Positions 17,484-26,903 are shown, counted from the stretch's first letter. The stretch: 64,000 nucleotides of DNA from Actinorhabdospora filicis (GCF_030269765.1 NZ_BSTX01000002.1:434001-498000); one strand, 5' to 3'. Made by a program: numbers and translations. Notes: a model not told the origin generated them from the sequence alone.

Positions 17484-18313
17484 CGCAGCGCGTCGACGGC
17501 CGCTCGCGCCGCGCGCCCGATCGCGGCGTCGGCGTCCAGGCGCCGCCCGTGCGGGACGGGCAGCCGCGCGAAGACCGCCACGGCGTAGCGGCCCCCATCC
17601 GGCAGGGCCACGACACCGATCTCATTGCGCAGCCCCGGCAGCGTCCCCGATTTCGCCGCCACCTCGGCGTCATCGCCGAAACCCGAGGCGATCCGGTGCC
17701 AGTCGGCCTGCCCGGCCATCAGCCGCCGCACGTACCCGCAGGCCGCCGGTGACCCGGCGCGATCGGCCCAGATCGCGGCCAGCAGCCGCGTGCAGTCGGC
17801 GGGCGTGGAGGAGTTGGTGCGCGCCGGATCGTAGGCGGCGGTCTCCAGCAGCAGCCCGGCGTCCCCGAGATCGCCGAGCTCGGCGGACATCGCCGCCACC
17901 ACCGCCCTCGGCGGGCCGACGATGCGCGTGTGCTCCAGGGCGAGCTCGGCGGCCAGCGACCGCAGATTCGCCGTCCCCACCCGCTCGGTGAGCAGGTCGG
18001 CGGCGGTGTTGTCGGAGACCGACATCATCAGCCGCGCCAGGTCCCGCAGGCTCAGCTCCACGTCGTCGTCGAAGCCGGAGACGCCGGTCCCGCCGAGCCG
18101 ATCGCCCGCCCGGACCCGCACCCGGTCGGCCGGGTCCAGCTGCCCGGCATCGGCCTGCCGCGCGAACTCCAGCGCGATGAGCACCTTGACGACCGAGGCG
18201 AGGATGACCGGCTCGTCGGCGCCCACCCCGGTCCCGGCCCCCGAACCCAGGTCCACCGCGTGCAGCACGGCCCGAGCGCCGATCCGGTCGAAGGGTGCGG
18301 TGAGGGCGGGCAT
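17471..18313 (-). CDS. Class A beta-lactamase-fold serine hydrolase without signal peptide
   Basis: The serine-hydrolase triad motifs are present: SVVK (Ser40, Lys43), SDN (residues 100-102) and KSGT (residues 221-224). The omega-loop glutamate typical of class A beta-lactamases (ELN-type motif) is not evident in the ETAAYDPARTNSSTP segment. The N-terminus MPALTAPFDRIGARAV is not a signal peptide. It may therefore be a cytosolic esterase or peptidase of the fold rather than a working beta-lactamase. An upstream start that would add a leader was not found. Confidence 0.75.
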   Translation of the reverse strand: MPALTAPFDRIGARAVLHAVDLGSGAGTGVGADEPVILASVVKVLIALEFARQADAGQLDPADRVRVRAGDRLGGTGVSGFDDDVELSLRDLARLMMSVSDNTAADLLTERVGTANLRSLAAELALEHTRIVGPPRAVVAAMSAELGDLGDAGLLLETAAYDPARTNSSTPADCTRLLAAIWADRAGSPAACGYVRRLMAGQADWHRIASGFGDDAEVAAKSGTLPGLRNEIGVVALPDGGRYAVAVFARLPVPHGRRLDADAAIGRAARAAVDALRHSP

Positions 18314-18381
18314 GAGGGCGAGAATAGCCGCGGCGGCCCGTGGCGATCATGACTGTCGGGGGTGGTGGGTAGGGTGCGCGA

Positions 18382-20079
18382 ATGCCCACCACCCACGATC
18401 AGCCGCGGGTTCCCGCGCACCTGACCGGTATCGAGGACGCCGTGCCCGGCCTCGCCGAGCACCGGGCCGTCACGACCCTGCTCAACCCGCGACGCGGCAA
18501 CCCGAACGAGGGGCAGAGCTCGATCGGCGGCCCACTGCGCTGGCCGGGAGACGAGCCCTGGCCGGTGTGCGAGGACTCCCACGAGGACTGGCTCGGCGTC
18601 TGGGACGAGGCCGACACCCACCCGCTGACCCACTTCGGCGACGTGTGGACCGTCCGGCTCGCCTTCGCCAACTGGAACGACGTCTCCGAGGCGATCCTCG
18701 ACAAGCTGCGCCGCTACGTCACGGTCGCCGAGGTCCGCGAGGCCGGGCCAGTCCCGCTGATCCCGGTCGCGCAGCTGCGCCGCCAGGACGTCCCCGACCT
18801 GCCCTGGCCGGACGACGCCGACCTGTTCCAGCTGCTGTGGTGCCCCATGGAGCACGGTAGCGGCGGGCCCGCGCCCGTCGTGCGGTGGCGCAAAGCGGCC
18901 GAGATCTCCGGGTGGGGGAGGGCTGACAATCCCTTCGCGGTGGCCGACCGCCGGTACGTGCCCTGGCCGTGCGTCCTGGAGCCCGTGCGGACGGTGGAGT
19001 ACCTGCCCGACGCTCCGGGCATCGCCGCCGCGCTGGGATCCTGGAGCCCGCTCGCCCCGGCCTGGAAGGCCGGCGGCCTGCGCTGGTGGCGCACCAGCGA
19101 GCCGGAGTGCTGCGACGCACCGATGCTGCTGACCCTCACGATCGGCCCCGGGACGCCCGAGGCGTGGTTCGGTGCCGTCCCGGAGGAGCCCGACCCGGCC
19201 GGGGTCGAGCTCGGGCCGGGCAACAACTTCGCGCTCTGGCGCTGCGCGGGCGACCCGGCGCACGTCCGCCTGGAACGCGCGCTGCGGCACGCGCTGCCGA
19301 CCATCGACGCGTCGGTGACGGTGCCCGAGCGCCTCGCGCGAGCCGAGGAGGAGATCCCCGGCCTCGCCGCGCATCGCGGCGTGGCCACCATGCTGCGGCC
19401 CCGCCCGGGCGAGCCCGGCGTCCGGGAGAACTCGATCGGCGGCCCGCTACTGTGGCCCGCCCACGAGCCCTGGCCGACCTGCTCGGAGGACCACGAGGCC
19501 TGGCTGGAGTTCGAGGCGAACTCGCCGTACCCGGACGGCCTGCCGCTCGATGAGATGCGCGGCCCGATCCCGCTGCTGCCAATCGCCCAGCTCTTCCGCG
19601 GTGACGTCCCGGGCTTCACCGGGCCCGACGAGGCCGATGTCATGCAGGTCCTGTGGTGCCCGATCAGCCACCACATGGCGCTGTGGTGCCCGAAGGTGAG
19701 CGTGCGCTGGCGACGGGCTGCGGAGATCACCCAGGTGCTGGAGCACCCGCCCACCCCACCAGGCATGGCCGGCCCGTACCTGCCCCGCCCCAGCCTGCTG
19801 TCTCCGGAACGCGTTGTCGAATACGACGCGTGGGGTGTGCCCGAGGGCATTCGGCAGGAGGAGATCGACTGGTACGAGGACGGCGAGAAACTCGGCGGCT
19901 TCGCCGGCTGGTCCCTCAGCGATCCTCACCCGGTGCACTGCGCCTGCGGCTCCGACGTGCAGCTGCTCATGTGCATCCATGGCTATGACATCGATGTGAC
20001 CATCGGGCGCGGCTACTCCCTCTGGATCTGGTCCTGCACCACGTCCTGGGACCATCCGGTCCAGACGAGCATGCAATGA
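18382..20079 (+). CDS. Internally duplicated protein of unknown function (DUF1963-like features)
   Basis: The 565-residue protein consists of two tandem copies of one domain (about 15-310 and 318-560). Both contain SIGGPLRWPGDEPWPVC or SIGGPLLWPAHEPWPTC, then PLIPVAQLRRQDVP or PLLPIAQLFRGDVP, then LFQLLWCP or VMQVLWCP. The GGxxxWP..pWP and IxQlxxxdvP pattern resembles the YwqG/DUF1963 family, for which no function is established. The second copy ends with Cys-rich VHCACGSDVQLLMC, possibly a metal site. It is cytosolic and monocistronic. Confidence 0.65.
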   Translation: MPTTHDQPRVPAHLTGIEDAVPGLAEHRAVTTLLNPRRGNPNEGQSSIGGPLRWPGDEPWPVCEDSHEDWLGVWDEADTHPLTHFGDVWTVRLAFANWNDVSEAILDKLRRYVTVAEVREAGPVPLIPVAQLRRQDVPDLPWPDDADLFQLLWCPMEHGSGGPAPVVRWRKAAEISGWGRADNPFAVADRRYVPWPCVLEPVRTVEYLPDAPGIAAALGSWSPLAPAWKAGGLRWWRTSEPECCDAPMLLTLTIGPGTPEAWFGAVPEEPDPAGVELGPGNNFALWRCAGDPAHVRLERALRHALPTIDASVTVPERLARAEEEIPGLAAHRGVATMLRPRPGEPGVRENSIGGPLLWPAHEPWPTCSEDHEAWLEFEANSPYPDGLPLDEMRGPIPLLPIAQLFRGDVPGFTGPDEADVMQVLWCPISHHMALWCPKVSVRWRRAAEITQVLEHPPTPPGMAGPYLPRPSLLSPERVVEYDAWGVPEGIRQEEIDWYEDGEKLGGFAGWSLSDPHPVHCACGSDVQLLMCIHGYDIDVTIGRGYSLWIWSCTTSWDHPVQTSMQ

Positions 20080-20085
20080 CGCCGA

Positions 20086-20724
20086 TCAGCCACCCCGCTT
20101 GAGCAGCCCCCGCTCCAGCGCCACCACGACCGCCGCCGTCCGGTCGCTGACGTCGAGCTTGGCGAAGACCCGCAGCAGGTGGGTCTTCACCGTCGCCTCG
20201 CCGATCAGCAACCGGCGTCCGATGTCCACATTCGACAGTCCATCGGCGACGCCGCTGAGGACGTCGTGCTCGCGCGGGGTCAGCGCCACCTGGACGGGCT
20301 GGCGCATCCGCGTCATCAGCCGCGCGGCCACCCGGGGCGCCAGCACCGTCTCGCCCCGGGCGGCGGCGCGGATGGCGTCGACGAGTTGCGCGCGGCCGGT
20401 GTCCTTGAGGATGTAGCCGATCGCGCCCGCTTCGACGGCCCGCTCGATCTCGGCGTCGGTCTCGTAGGTGGTGAAGATCAGGACGCGGGTCGCGGCCGGA
20501 CCGGCGATGACCTCGGCGGTGGCCGAGGCGCCGTCCAGGACGGGCATCCGCAGGTCGAAGAGGGCCACGTCGGGCCGCAGGGCCGCCACGAGGGTGACGC
20601 CCTCGCGTCCGTCGGCGGCCTCACCGACGACCTCGATGCCGGGCTCGGCGGCCAGCAGGGCGATGACGCCGGAGCGCATGACGGCGTGGTCGTCGACGAC
20701 GACCACGCGGATGGGTGCGGTCAT
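20086..20724 (-). CDS. NarL/FixJ-type response regulator
   Basis: The receiver domain shows VVVDDHAVMRSG, the phospho-acceptor Asp57 in VALFDLRMPVLDG, and the Lys of YILKDTG. The C-terminal LuxR helix-turn-helix is intact (LTPREHDVLSGVADGLSNVDIGRRL). Its ATG lies one base after the stop of the sensor kinase, so the two form a coupled two-component system. Being third in an operon behind an MMPL transporter suggests it controls export of a lipid or hydrophobic compound. Confidence 0.9.
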   Translation of the reverse strand: MTAPIRVVVVDDHAVMRSGVIALLAAEPGIEVVGEAADGREGVTLVAALRPDVALFDLRMPVLDGASATAEVIAGPAATRVLIFTTYETDAEIERAVEAGAIGYILKDTGRAQLVDAIRAAARGETVLAPRVAARLMTRMRQPVQVALTPREHDVLSGVADGLSNVDIGRRLLIGEATVKTHLLRVFAKLDVSDRTAAVVVALERGLLKRGG

Positions 20725-20725
20725 G

Positions 20726-21883
20726 TCACTCCTCGGCGGGGACGGTGGCCAGGACGCGGGTGCCCTCGCCGGGGGAGGTGGTCAGGGTCAGTTCGCCACC
20801 GAGCTCGGCCAGGCGGGCGCGCATGCCCCGCAGGCCGAAACCGGTGGTGGGGCCGGGGACGAAGCCGCGGCCGTCGTCGGTGATCTCCAGCTCGATGGCG
20901 CCGGGACGGGCGGCCACCAGCACGCTGACGGTGGTCGCCTCGGCGTGCTTGCGGACGTTGGCCAGCGACTCCTGGGCGCAGCGCAGGAGCGCGACGCGGG
21001 TGTGCCGGTCGAGGTCCACATCGGGCAGCTCGGCCTCGACGGTCAGGCCGGTGTCCTCGGCGAAGCGGTCCAGGACGCGGCGGAGGGTGTCGGCGAAGGA
21101 CCCGCCCTGAAGGCCCGTGTCGTGCCCGGCGGAGACCAGGGCGCGTGCCTCGGCGAGGTTTTCCCGGGCGGTGCGCTCGATGGACGTCAGCTGCCGCGAC
21201 CCACCCTCGCCATCGGCGCGCGCCGCCTCGGCCAGCACCACGATCGAGGCCAGGCCCTGGGCGATGGTGTCGTGGATCTCGCGGGCGAGCCGCTCGCGCT
21301 CCTCGGCCGCTCCCCGGCTGCGGTGGGCCTCGGCGAGGCGGCCCTCGGCGACGGCGAGCTCGGCGGCCAGGCGCCGGGCGCGGGCCTCGCCGTCCTCGAC
21401 GACGCGGCCCACGAACAGCCCGAGCAGCACGGCGGCGATGTAGCCGCCGACGGTGAACAGGATCGGGCCCATGGGGAAGTCCTCGGAGGCCACGACGGCA
21501 CCGGCGGCGGTCGCGGCGGTGGCCAGCCCGGCCAGCGCGATGGGGACGCGCCGGCCGGGCCCGAAGATCCAGAACTGGGGGAGCGACACGATCAGCAGCG
21601 CCGCTCCACCGCCGGGGAGCGCCGCCATCGCGCCCAGGATGAGCGCGAGGACGGCGAGGTACCCGGTGGGCCGCAGGACGGGGTTGGCGGGCAGGACCCG
21701 CACCGCCCAGTAACCCAGGCAGAGCACGACGAGGAGCGCGGCGGCGAGGTACTTCGCCGCGCCCGGCTCGTCCCGCAGCCCGATGACCGAGGGGGCGATG
21801 CCGAAGCACAGCCAGGCGACGGTGTACCAGCGGTGCAGCGTCGTCGTCCAGGACCTCGGTTCGGGCCGCGGGTCGGTGATCAT
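20726..21883 (-). CDS. Two-component sensor histidine kinase (HisKA_3 type)
   Basis: The first 165 residues contain four to five transmembrane helices and no large extracellular loop. The dimerisation helix carries REIHDTIAQGL with His204 as phosphorylation site, and the ATPase domain has ESLANVRKHA (N box) and ITDDGRGF plus GFGLRGMRARL (G boxes). This is the usual NarL-partner kinase. The ATG at 21881-21883 is chosen, close to the MMPL stop and in frame with the first membrane segment. It probably senses membrane state or a membrane-soluble ligand. Confidence 0.9.
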   Translation of the reverse strand: MITDPRPEPRSWTTTLHRWYTVAWLCFGIAPSVIGLRDEPGAAKYLAAALLVVLCLGYWAVRVLPANPVLRPTGYLAVLALILGAMAALPGGGAALLIVSLPQFWIFGPGRRVPIALAGLATAATAAGAVVASEDFPMGPILFTVGGYIAAVLLGLFVGRVVEDGEARARRLAAELAVAEGRLAEAHRSRGAAEERERLAREIHDTIAQGLASIVVLAEAARADGEGGSRQLTSIERTARENLAEARALVSAGHDTGLQGGSFADTLRRVLDRFAEDTGLTVEAELPDVDLDRHTRVALLRCAQESLANVRKHAEATTVSVLVAARPGAIELEITDDGRGFVPGPTTGFGLRGMRARLAELGGELTLTTSPGEGTRVLATVPAEE

Positions 21884-21888
21884 GGTCT

Positions 21889-24042
21889 TCAGCCTACGTT
21901 CGCCGTGACGCGGTCCCGGACGCTCGCGCGGCGTGAGGGCCACCAGTTGGCCTCGCCGAGCAGCAGCATCAGGGCCGGGAGCACGATCAGGCGGATGACG
22001 AAGGCGTCCAGCAGGACGGCCACGGCCAGGCTGAAGCCGATCTGCTTGATCTCGATGAGGTGCAGGGCGGCGAAGCTGGCGAAGACGGTGACCATGACCA
22101 CCGCCGCGCTGGTGACCACGCCCGCCGAGCTGCGCAGCCCGTCCAGCACCGCCTGCCGCGTCGGGACGCCCGCCAGCCTCGCCTCGCGGATGCGGCTGAT
22201 GACGAAGACCTGGTAGTCCATCGACAGCCCGAACAGGATCACGAACAGGAACAGCGGGACCCGCGAGCCGATGGACCCGGTGGAGTCGAAGGCGAGCAGC
22301 CCCTCGGCCCAGGTGCCCTGGAAGACCAGGACCAGCACGCCCAGGGAGGCACCGGCCGACAGCAGGTTGAGGACGATGCCCACCAGCCCGAGGACCACCG
22401 AGCGGAACGCCCACACGGTCATCGCGAAGGTGACCAGCAGCAGCGCGGCGATGATCATCGGCAGCTTCTGCTTCTGGTGCTCGGGGTAGTCGGTGTAGCG
22501 GGCCACGTCACCGGTGACGGCACTGTCCACACCGGACAGCTTCCCGACGGTGGCCGGGACGTAGTCGTCGCGCAGTGACTCCAGTGAGGACATGGCCTCC
22601 TCGGTGCTGCCGTAGAAGGGCACCGACAGCTCCAGCAGCGTGATCCGCCCGTCGGGGGAGGTCCGCAGTTTCGTGGTGTCGCCGAAGTGTGGGTCGGCGC
22701 CGGTGAGGATCGTGAGCTCGTGCAGCGCGTCGGCGACCTCGCCCGCCCTCGCGGCCTCGGCGCGGACGACGACCTGGTGGGTGGCCTTCAGGTCGGGGTA
22801 GGCGGCATTGAGGCGGTCGAAGGCGACCATCGCCGGGATCTCCCGCGAGTGGGTCTCGCGGCCCATGTCGGTCAGGTTCAGCGACAGCAGGGGAGCGGCC
22901 AGGGCGAGCAGCCCGAGGACGGAGACGGCCAGCATCAGCGCCGGGCGCTTCTCCACCGGCCGCAGGACGGCGGCGGTGAAGCGGCCCGAGCGGCGATGCG
23001 ACGGACGCGCGGCCTTGCGCGCCCGGCGCCGCTCGGCGCGCTCACCGAGCTTGACCAGCACGGCCGGGAGAACGGTGAGGGAGCTCAGGACCGCGGCCAG
23101 CGTGACCACGATGGCGCCGGTGGCGATGGAGGAGAAGATGACGTCGTCGGCCAGGTACAACGTCGCGCTGGAGATGATCACGGCCATCCCCGACATCACC
23201 ACCGCGCGACCCGAGGTCGCCGAGGCCATGTCCACCAGCTGCCGGGTGCTCAAGGCGCCACCGGACTTCGCCCGCTCCTCCCGCTCGCGCTTGAGGTAGA
23301 ACAGCGTGTAGTCGACGCCCACGGCCAGGCCGATCAGCAGGATGACGTTGGTGCCGACACCGGCGTCGGGGAACACGTGCGAGGCCAGCGCCGAGAGCCC
23401 GATGGCGGCGGCGATCGAGGTGAGCGCCAGCAGCAGCGGGACCAGCGCCATCGCGATCGACGCGAACACGATCAGCAGCGTCACCAGCGTGACCGGCAGC
23501 GCGATCAGCTCGGTGCGCTGCAGGTCCTGACCCCGCAGCGCCTCCACGCCACGGCTGATGGAGGGCCCACCGGTCTCCTCCACCCGCAGGTCCGGATAGG
23601 CGGCCTGCACCGCCGCGGTCTGCGCCAGCAGCGGATCCAGATGCTTCTTGCCCTCCAGCTCCGGACCGGCCATCGTGATGTCGACGCGCACGGCCGTCCC
23701 GTCGCCGGAGCGGACCGGCTCGCCGACGGAGTCGACCTCGGGCAGCGCGTCCATCCGCGCCGCCGCGTCACGGGCGGCCGCCTCGGCCCGGGCGAGGTCC
23801 AGCGGGCCGTCCAGGGCGGTGATGAGCACCCGCTCCACCGGCGCCTGCTCCAAACCGCCCTCGGCGGCCATCGCCTCGGCCCGCCCGGCCTCGCCGATGC
23901 GGTAGTCGGCCGAGGTGGCCGGATTACCCCCCACCACGATGGACGCGCCCAGGCACAGCACGACGAACACGAACCAGCCGGCGATGGCCTTCCAGGGGTG
24001 CCCGGCGCTCCACCGGGCCATGCGATCGGTGATGTTTCCCAT
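21889..24042 (-). CDS. MMPL/RND-family transporter
   Basis: The 717-residue protein begins with a membrane helix, has a large extracytoplasmic loop (about 60-190), five clustered helices, a second loop (about 385-500) and a final helical bundle, the standard MMPL topology. Signature segments are AVGVDYTLFYLKREREER in the first half and FGLSMDYQVFVISRIREAR in the second, which carry the proton-relay Asp-Tyr pairs. It exports lipids, siderophore-like molecules or drugs in related bacteria. It heads an operon with a sensor kinase and response regulator, so its expression is probably under that local circuit. Confidence 0.9.
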   Translation of the reverse strand: MGNITDRMARWSAGHPWKAIAGWFVFVVLCLGASIVVGGNPATSADYRIGEAGRAEAMAAEGGLEQAPVERVLITALDGPLDLARAEAAARDAAARMDALPEVDSVGEPVRSGDGTAVRVDITMAGPELEGKKHLDPLLAQTAAVQAAYPDLRVEETGGPSISRGVEALRGQDLQRTELIALPVTLVTLLIVFASIAMALVPLLLALTSIAAAIGLSALASHVFPDAGVGTNVILLIGLAVGVDYTLFYLKREREERAKSGGALSTRQLVDMASATSGRAVVMSGMAVIISSATLYLADDVIFSSIATGAIVVTLAAVLSSLTVLPAVLVKLGERAERRRARKAARPSHRRSGRFTAAVLRPVEKRPALMLAVSVLGLLALAAPLLSLNLTDMGRETHSREIPAMVAFDRLNAAYPDLKATHQVVVRAEAARAGEVADALHELTILTGADPHFGDTTKLRTSPDGRITLLELSVPFYGSTEEAMSSLESLRDDYVPATVGKLSGVDSAVTGDVARYTDYPEHQKQKLPMIIAALLLVTFAMTVWAFRSVVLGLVGIVLNLLSAGASLGVLVLVFQGTWAEGLLAFDSTGSIGSRVPLFLFVILFGLSMDYQVFVISRIREARLAGVPTRQAVLDGLRSSAGVVTSAAVVMVTVFASFAALHLIEIKQIGFSLAVAVLLDAFVIRLIVLPALMLLLGEANWWPSRRASVRDRVTANVG

Positions 24043-24092
24043 GGCGTTAATGCTGGTCGCGCAGGGGGTGTCGCCGACAGCCTCGACAAGTG

Positions 24093-24128
24093 GAGCCGCC
24101 CGTCCATCGACCGGTGGACGGGCGGCTC
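24093..24128 (-). terminator. Strong stem-loop terminator of the LPXTG surface protein gene
   Basis: A perfect 14-bp inverted repeat (GAGCCGCCCGTCCA / TGGACGGGCGGCTC) with an 8-base loop starts 17 nt beyond the stop codon and separates the gene from the MMPL operon. Confidence 0.75.
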
Positions 24129-24144
24129 GGCGATCAGACGGAGG

Positions 24145-25626
24145 TCACTCCTGGCGGCGCCTGCGCCTGGCCGCGGCCATGAGGACCACGCCGGTGAGCG
24201 CTGCGACGGCACCCGCCGCGAGAAGCCCGAGCAGGACCCTCCCGTCGCCGCCGGTCTCGGGCAGCCCGTGCGGGGTGGTGGGCGTCGGACCCGGCGGCGG
24301 CGGACTGGTCGTCGACGTGCTCGGGCTCGGCGTCGGAGGCGTCGGCACCGGGGCGGGCGGATCCAGGCGGCACCGGCCGATGGCGTCGCCGTCGGCGGTG
24401 TCATCGCGATCGGGTGCCGGCAGCGGCTTGTCCGGCGGAGCGTCGGTGGGGATATTGGTCGCCGAGCGGAAGGCGTTGACGAAGTCGCCGTTGCCACCGG
24501 CCTTCGCCGTCACCGAGTAGCGCCACGTCGTGGACTCGCCCACCTTCAGCTCGGCGCGGACGTTCAGTCGCGGGGAGGCCCAGGTGGCGGTGCCGGGACC
24601 GCCGGCGGCGTCATTGTTGTAGTCGGCGTCGTCGACGAGCTGGGACATGTCGTCATAGGCGAGCGCGGGGTAGTCCCCGACCAGGTCGTAGGCACCGTCG
24701 TTCCTGGCCACGATGATGTAGTTGAGCACGGTCCCGGGCGGACCCCCGTTGGGTGGAGGCCCGGACTTGGTCAGCCGCAGCGAGGAGACGGGCACCCTGG
24801 TCCGGCACTCGGCGGCCTGCCCCGTGACGCAGTTGGTGCCCGGCGCGGTCACCGCGTTGTTGAGGACGGCATTGGTCCACCGCGTCCCCACCCGCACCTC
24901 ATAGGTGACCGTCACGTTGCCACCCGGGGCGATCTCACCGCTCCAGGTGAGCCTGGGGGCGGTGTAGACCGGCGCGGCACCCTGGCTGGAGCTCGCCTTC
25001 TGGAACGACGCGTCGTCGATGACATCGGTGAGGTCGTCGGTGACGTCCACCGTGCCCGCGGTGTCGCCCCGGTTGGCGATGAGGACGCGGTAGACCACGG
25101 TCGTCGTGGCCATGGCCACCTTGCGGCTGACGTTCTTCACGAGGGCGATGTCGGGCCCGGTCCGCAGCACCGGCACCACCGTCCGGCAGACCCCGGCGCT
25201 GGAGTAGCCGGGCGCGCTCACCCGCAGCGCGCTGGCCGCCCGCCGGTCGCCCGCGCCCGTGGTCGTCAGCGAGTACGTGAGCGTCGCGGTCGCGCCCGCC
25301 GCCAGCGGGAACGTCCACGTGAGCGTGCCGGGCGGGCCGAGTCCCGCGGGCGCCCCTGGTCCGGCGGCGTCGCCGTTGTACGTGGCGTCGTCGAGGGCCT
25401 CACCGAGGTCCTCGGCGACACTGACCGATGGCAGGGCGTCGGTCCCGGTGTTGCGGACGGTGATCGTGTAGGCGATCGTCCCGCCGTCCTTGACGGTCCG
25501 GACACCCGTGGACTTCTCCACCAGCAGTGGGGAGCGCTTCTCCGCGCTGGCGGGCGCGACCAGGAGCGCCACCGCCACGATCGCGGCGCCTCCGGCCAGC
25601 GCCGAGCGTCTGAGCAGCATTCGCAT
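24145..25626 (-). CDS. LPXTG-anchored surface protein with DUF11-like repeats
   Basis: A signal peptide (MRMLLRRSALAGGAAIVAVA, cleaved near APASAEK) is followed by three Ig-like/DUF11 repeats of about 125 residues, each containing a YxITVRNTGTDAL-type strand and a D..DATYNGDAAG-type acidic turn. A Pro/Ser/Thr-rich wall-spanning stretch follows, then the sortase signal LPETG, a hydrophobic helix and RRRRR. A sortase would link it to the peptidoglycan. No sortase gene is nearby. The ATG at 25624-25626 has a GGGGGG stretch at normal spacing. The likely role is adhesion or cell-surface structure. Confidence 0.85.
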   Translation of the reverse strand: MRMLLRRSALAGGAAIVAVALLVAPASAEKRSPLLVEKSTGVRTVKDGGTIAYTITVRNTGTDALPSVSVAEDLGEALDDATYNGDAAGPGAPAGLGPPGTLTWTFPLAAGATATLTYSLTTTGAGDRRAASALRVSAPGYSSAGVCRTVVPVLRTGPDIALVKNVSRKVAMATTTVVYRVLIANRGDTAGTVDVTDDLTDVIDDASFQKASSSQGAAPVYTAPRLTWSGEIAPGGNVTVTYEVRVGTRWTNAVLNNAVTAPGTNCVTGQAAECRTRVPVSSLRLTKSGPPPNGGPPGTVLNYIIVARNDGAYDLVGDYPALAYDDMSQLVDDADYNNDAAGGPGTATWASPRLNVRAELKVGESTTWRYSVTAKAGGNGDFVNAFRSATNIPTDAPPDKPLPAPDRDDTADGDAIGRCRLDPPAPVPTPPTPSPSTSTTSPPPPGPTPTTPHGLPETGGDGRVLLGLLAAGAVAALTGVVLMAAARRRRRQE

Positions 25627-25748
25627 CTGGCCCCCCGGTGTCCACAATGTCCAGGCGAGCATAGGTACCGATCGGTGGATAAATACGCGAATCGGCTGAA
25701 GCCCTAACCGGCGACATCGTCGATCATGAGCGCGCTAGCATCGCCGAC

Positions 25749-26477
25749 ATGGCGACCAGGGTTGTGCAGATCAACATGAAGGCCCACGACGACTCCGCCC
25801 TGGGCGCCTTCTGGGCCCAGGTCCTCGGCTGGGAGCTCTCCCACGAGGCCCCCGGCGTGACCAACCTCGAACCCGCGGGCATCACCTACCCCGACCCCAC
25901 CGCCGTCTGCATCGACCTCGTCGTCTCCACCGAGCCCAAGACGGTCAAGAACCGCGTCCACATCGACCTCGCCGCCACCTCACCCGCCCACCAGGCCGAG
26001 ATCGTCGCCCGCCTCCAGGGCCTCGGCGCCACCCTCACCGACATCGGCCAGGGCGACGTCCCCTGGACCGTCATGGCCGACCCCGAGGGCAACGAGTTCT
26101 GCGTCCTGGACTCCCTCTACGACCAGACCGGCCCCATCGCCTCCGTCATCGCCGACTGCGCCGACCCCCGCGCCATGGCCGACTTCTGGGGCCAGGCCAC
26201 CGACTGGACCGTCCACAAGGTCACCGACGACACCGCCGTCCTGCGCTCGTCGAAAGACGTCGGCCCCTACCTCCAGTTCATCCGCGTCTCCGAACCCAAG
26301 ACCGTCTGGAACCGCGTCCACATCGACGTCGCCCCCTACATAGGCGACGACCTCGACACCGAGATCGCCCGCCTCGAAGGCCTCGGCGCCACCCGCATCG
26401 ACCTCGGCGACGCCATCCACTGGACGGTCATGGCCGACCCCGAAGGCAACGAGTTCTGCCTCCTGTCGCCGCGCTAG
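25749..26477 (+). CDS. Duplicated VOC (glyoxalase/bleomycin-resistance) family protein
   Basis: Two VOC domains (about 1-122 and 128-242) each contain a phrase of the type EPKTVKNRVHIDL followed by WTVMADPEGNEFCVL, holding the usual His and Glu metal ligands. The product starts MATRVVQINMKAHDDSALGAFW. Members catalyse metal-dependent isomerisation or ring opening, or bind a toxic ligand; the substrate is unknown. It shares the PEGNEFC ending with the single-domain VOC gene at 37.0 kb. A bidirectional hairpin follows. Confidence 0.85.
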   Translation: MATRVVQINMKAHDDSALGAFWAQVLGWELSHEAPGVTNLEPAGITYPDPTAVCIDLVVSTEPKTVKNRVHIDLAATSPAHQAEIVARLQGLGATLTDIGQGDVPWTVMADPEGNEFCVLDSLYDQTGPIASVIADCADPRAMADFWGQATDWTVHKVTDDTAVLRSSKDVGPYLQFIRVSEPKTVWNRVHIDVAPYIGDDLDTEIARLEGLGATRIDLGDAIHWTVMADPEGNEFCLLSPR

Positions 26478-26528
26478 GACCCATCCGGCGGGACGCGGCC
26501 GAACGGCTTCACGACCCCCGGATCGGAC

Positions 26529-26557
26529 TCCCCGGGCACCCATTCGGCGCCCGGGGA
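26529..26557. terminator. Bidirectional terminator between convergent genes
   Basis: A perfect 9-bp inverted repeat (TCCCCGGGC / GCCCGGGGA) with an 11-base loop lies midway between the VOC gene and the cysteine-rich peptide gene, whose 3' ends face each other. Confidence 0.6.
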
Positions 26558-26587
26558 ACCCCGTTGACAGGTGACGCGCGTGCCGGT

Positions 26588-26782
26588 CTACCTGCAGCGG
26601 ATGTAGTAACAGCTCGGCGGGGGGCAGTCGCCGGTGCCGTCGTAGTAGACGCAGCACTTGATCAAGCCGCCGCTGCACGCACTGCAGATCCGCGGGCTCG
26701 CGACGCACGGCACCGCCAGCGCGGTGGCGGCCGGTACGAGCCTGTTGAGGAGCCGGTCGGTGACACGGGCCATGAGACGCAT
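26588..26782 (-). CDS. Cysteine-rich small peptide, copy 1 (64 aa, 8 Cys)
   Basis: The product has a leader-like N-terminus with DRLLNRLVP at residues 9-17 followed by an Ala-rich stretch. A cysteine-rich core of 39 residues then has Cys at 26, 33, 36, 43, 44, 53, 58 and 63, including a vicinal Cys pair, and ends YYIRCR. AAGGA precedes the ATG at 26780-26782. A paralogue at 28101-28262 keeps DRLL, LVP and the first Cys at identical positions. The leader/core layout suggests a secreted disulfide-rich peptide or a modified peptide (RiPP) precursor; no export signal of standard form or modifying enzyme is adjacent. I do not recognise a named family. Confidence 0.65.
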   Translation of the reverse strand: MRLMARVTDRLLNRLVPAATALAVPCVASPRICSACSGGLIKCCVYYDGTGDCPPPSCYYIRCR

Positions 26783-26903
26783 GGGCCGTCCTTTCCTTGG
26801 TGGGGTGGGCCACGGGCAGCGGACGCTAACACGTACACCTACGCCGACGCTGTCCCTCGCCCGGTGACCTGCGGGGTTGCACCGCCCGGGCATGATCAAG
26901 TCC

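Noticed and set aside
22687..25707. A 1006-codon open frame on the plus strand
   Set aside because: It lies antisense to the MMPL and LPXTG genes, has a low-complexity Gly/Arg/Asp composition and is explained by G+C-rich third positions.
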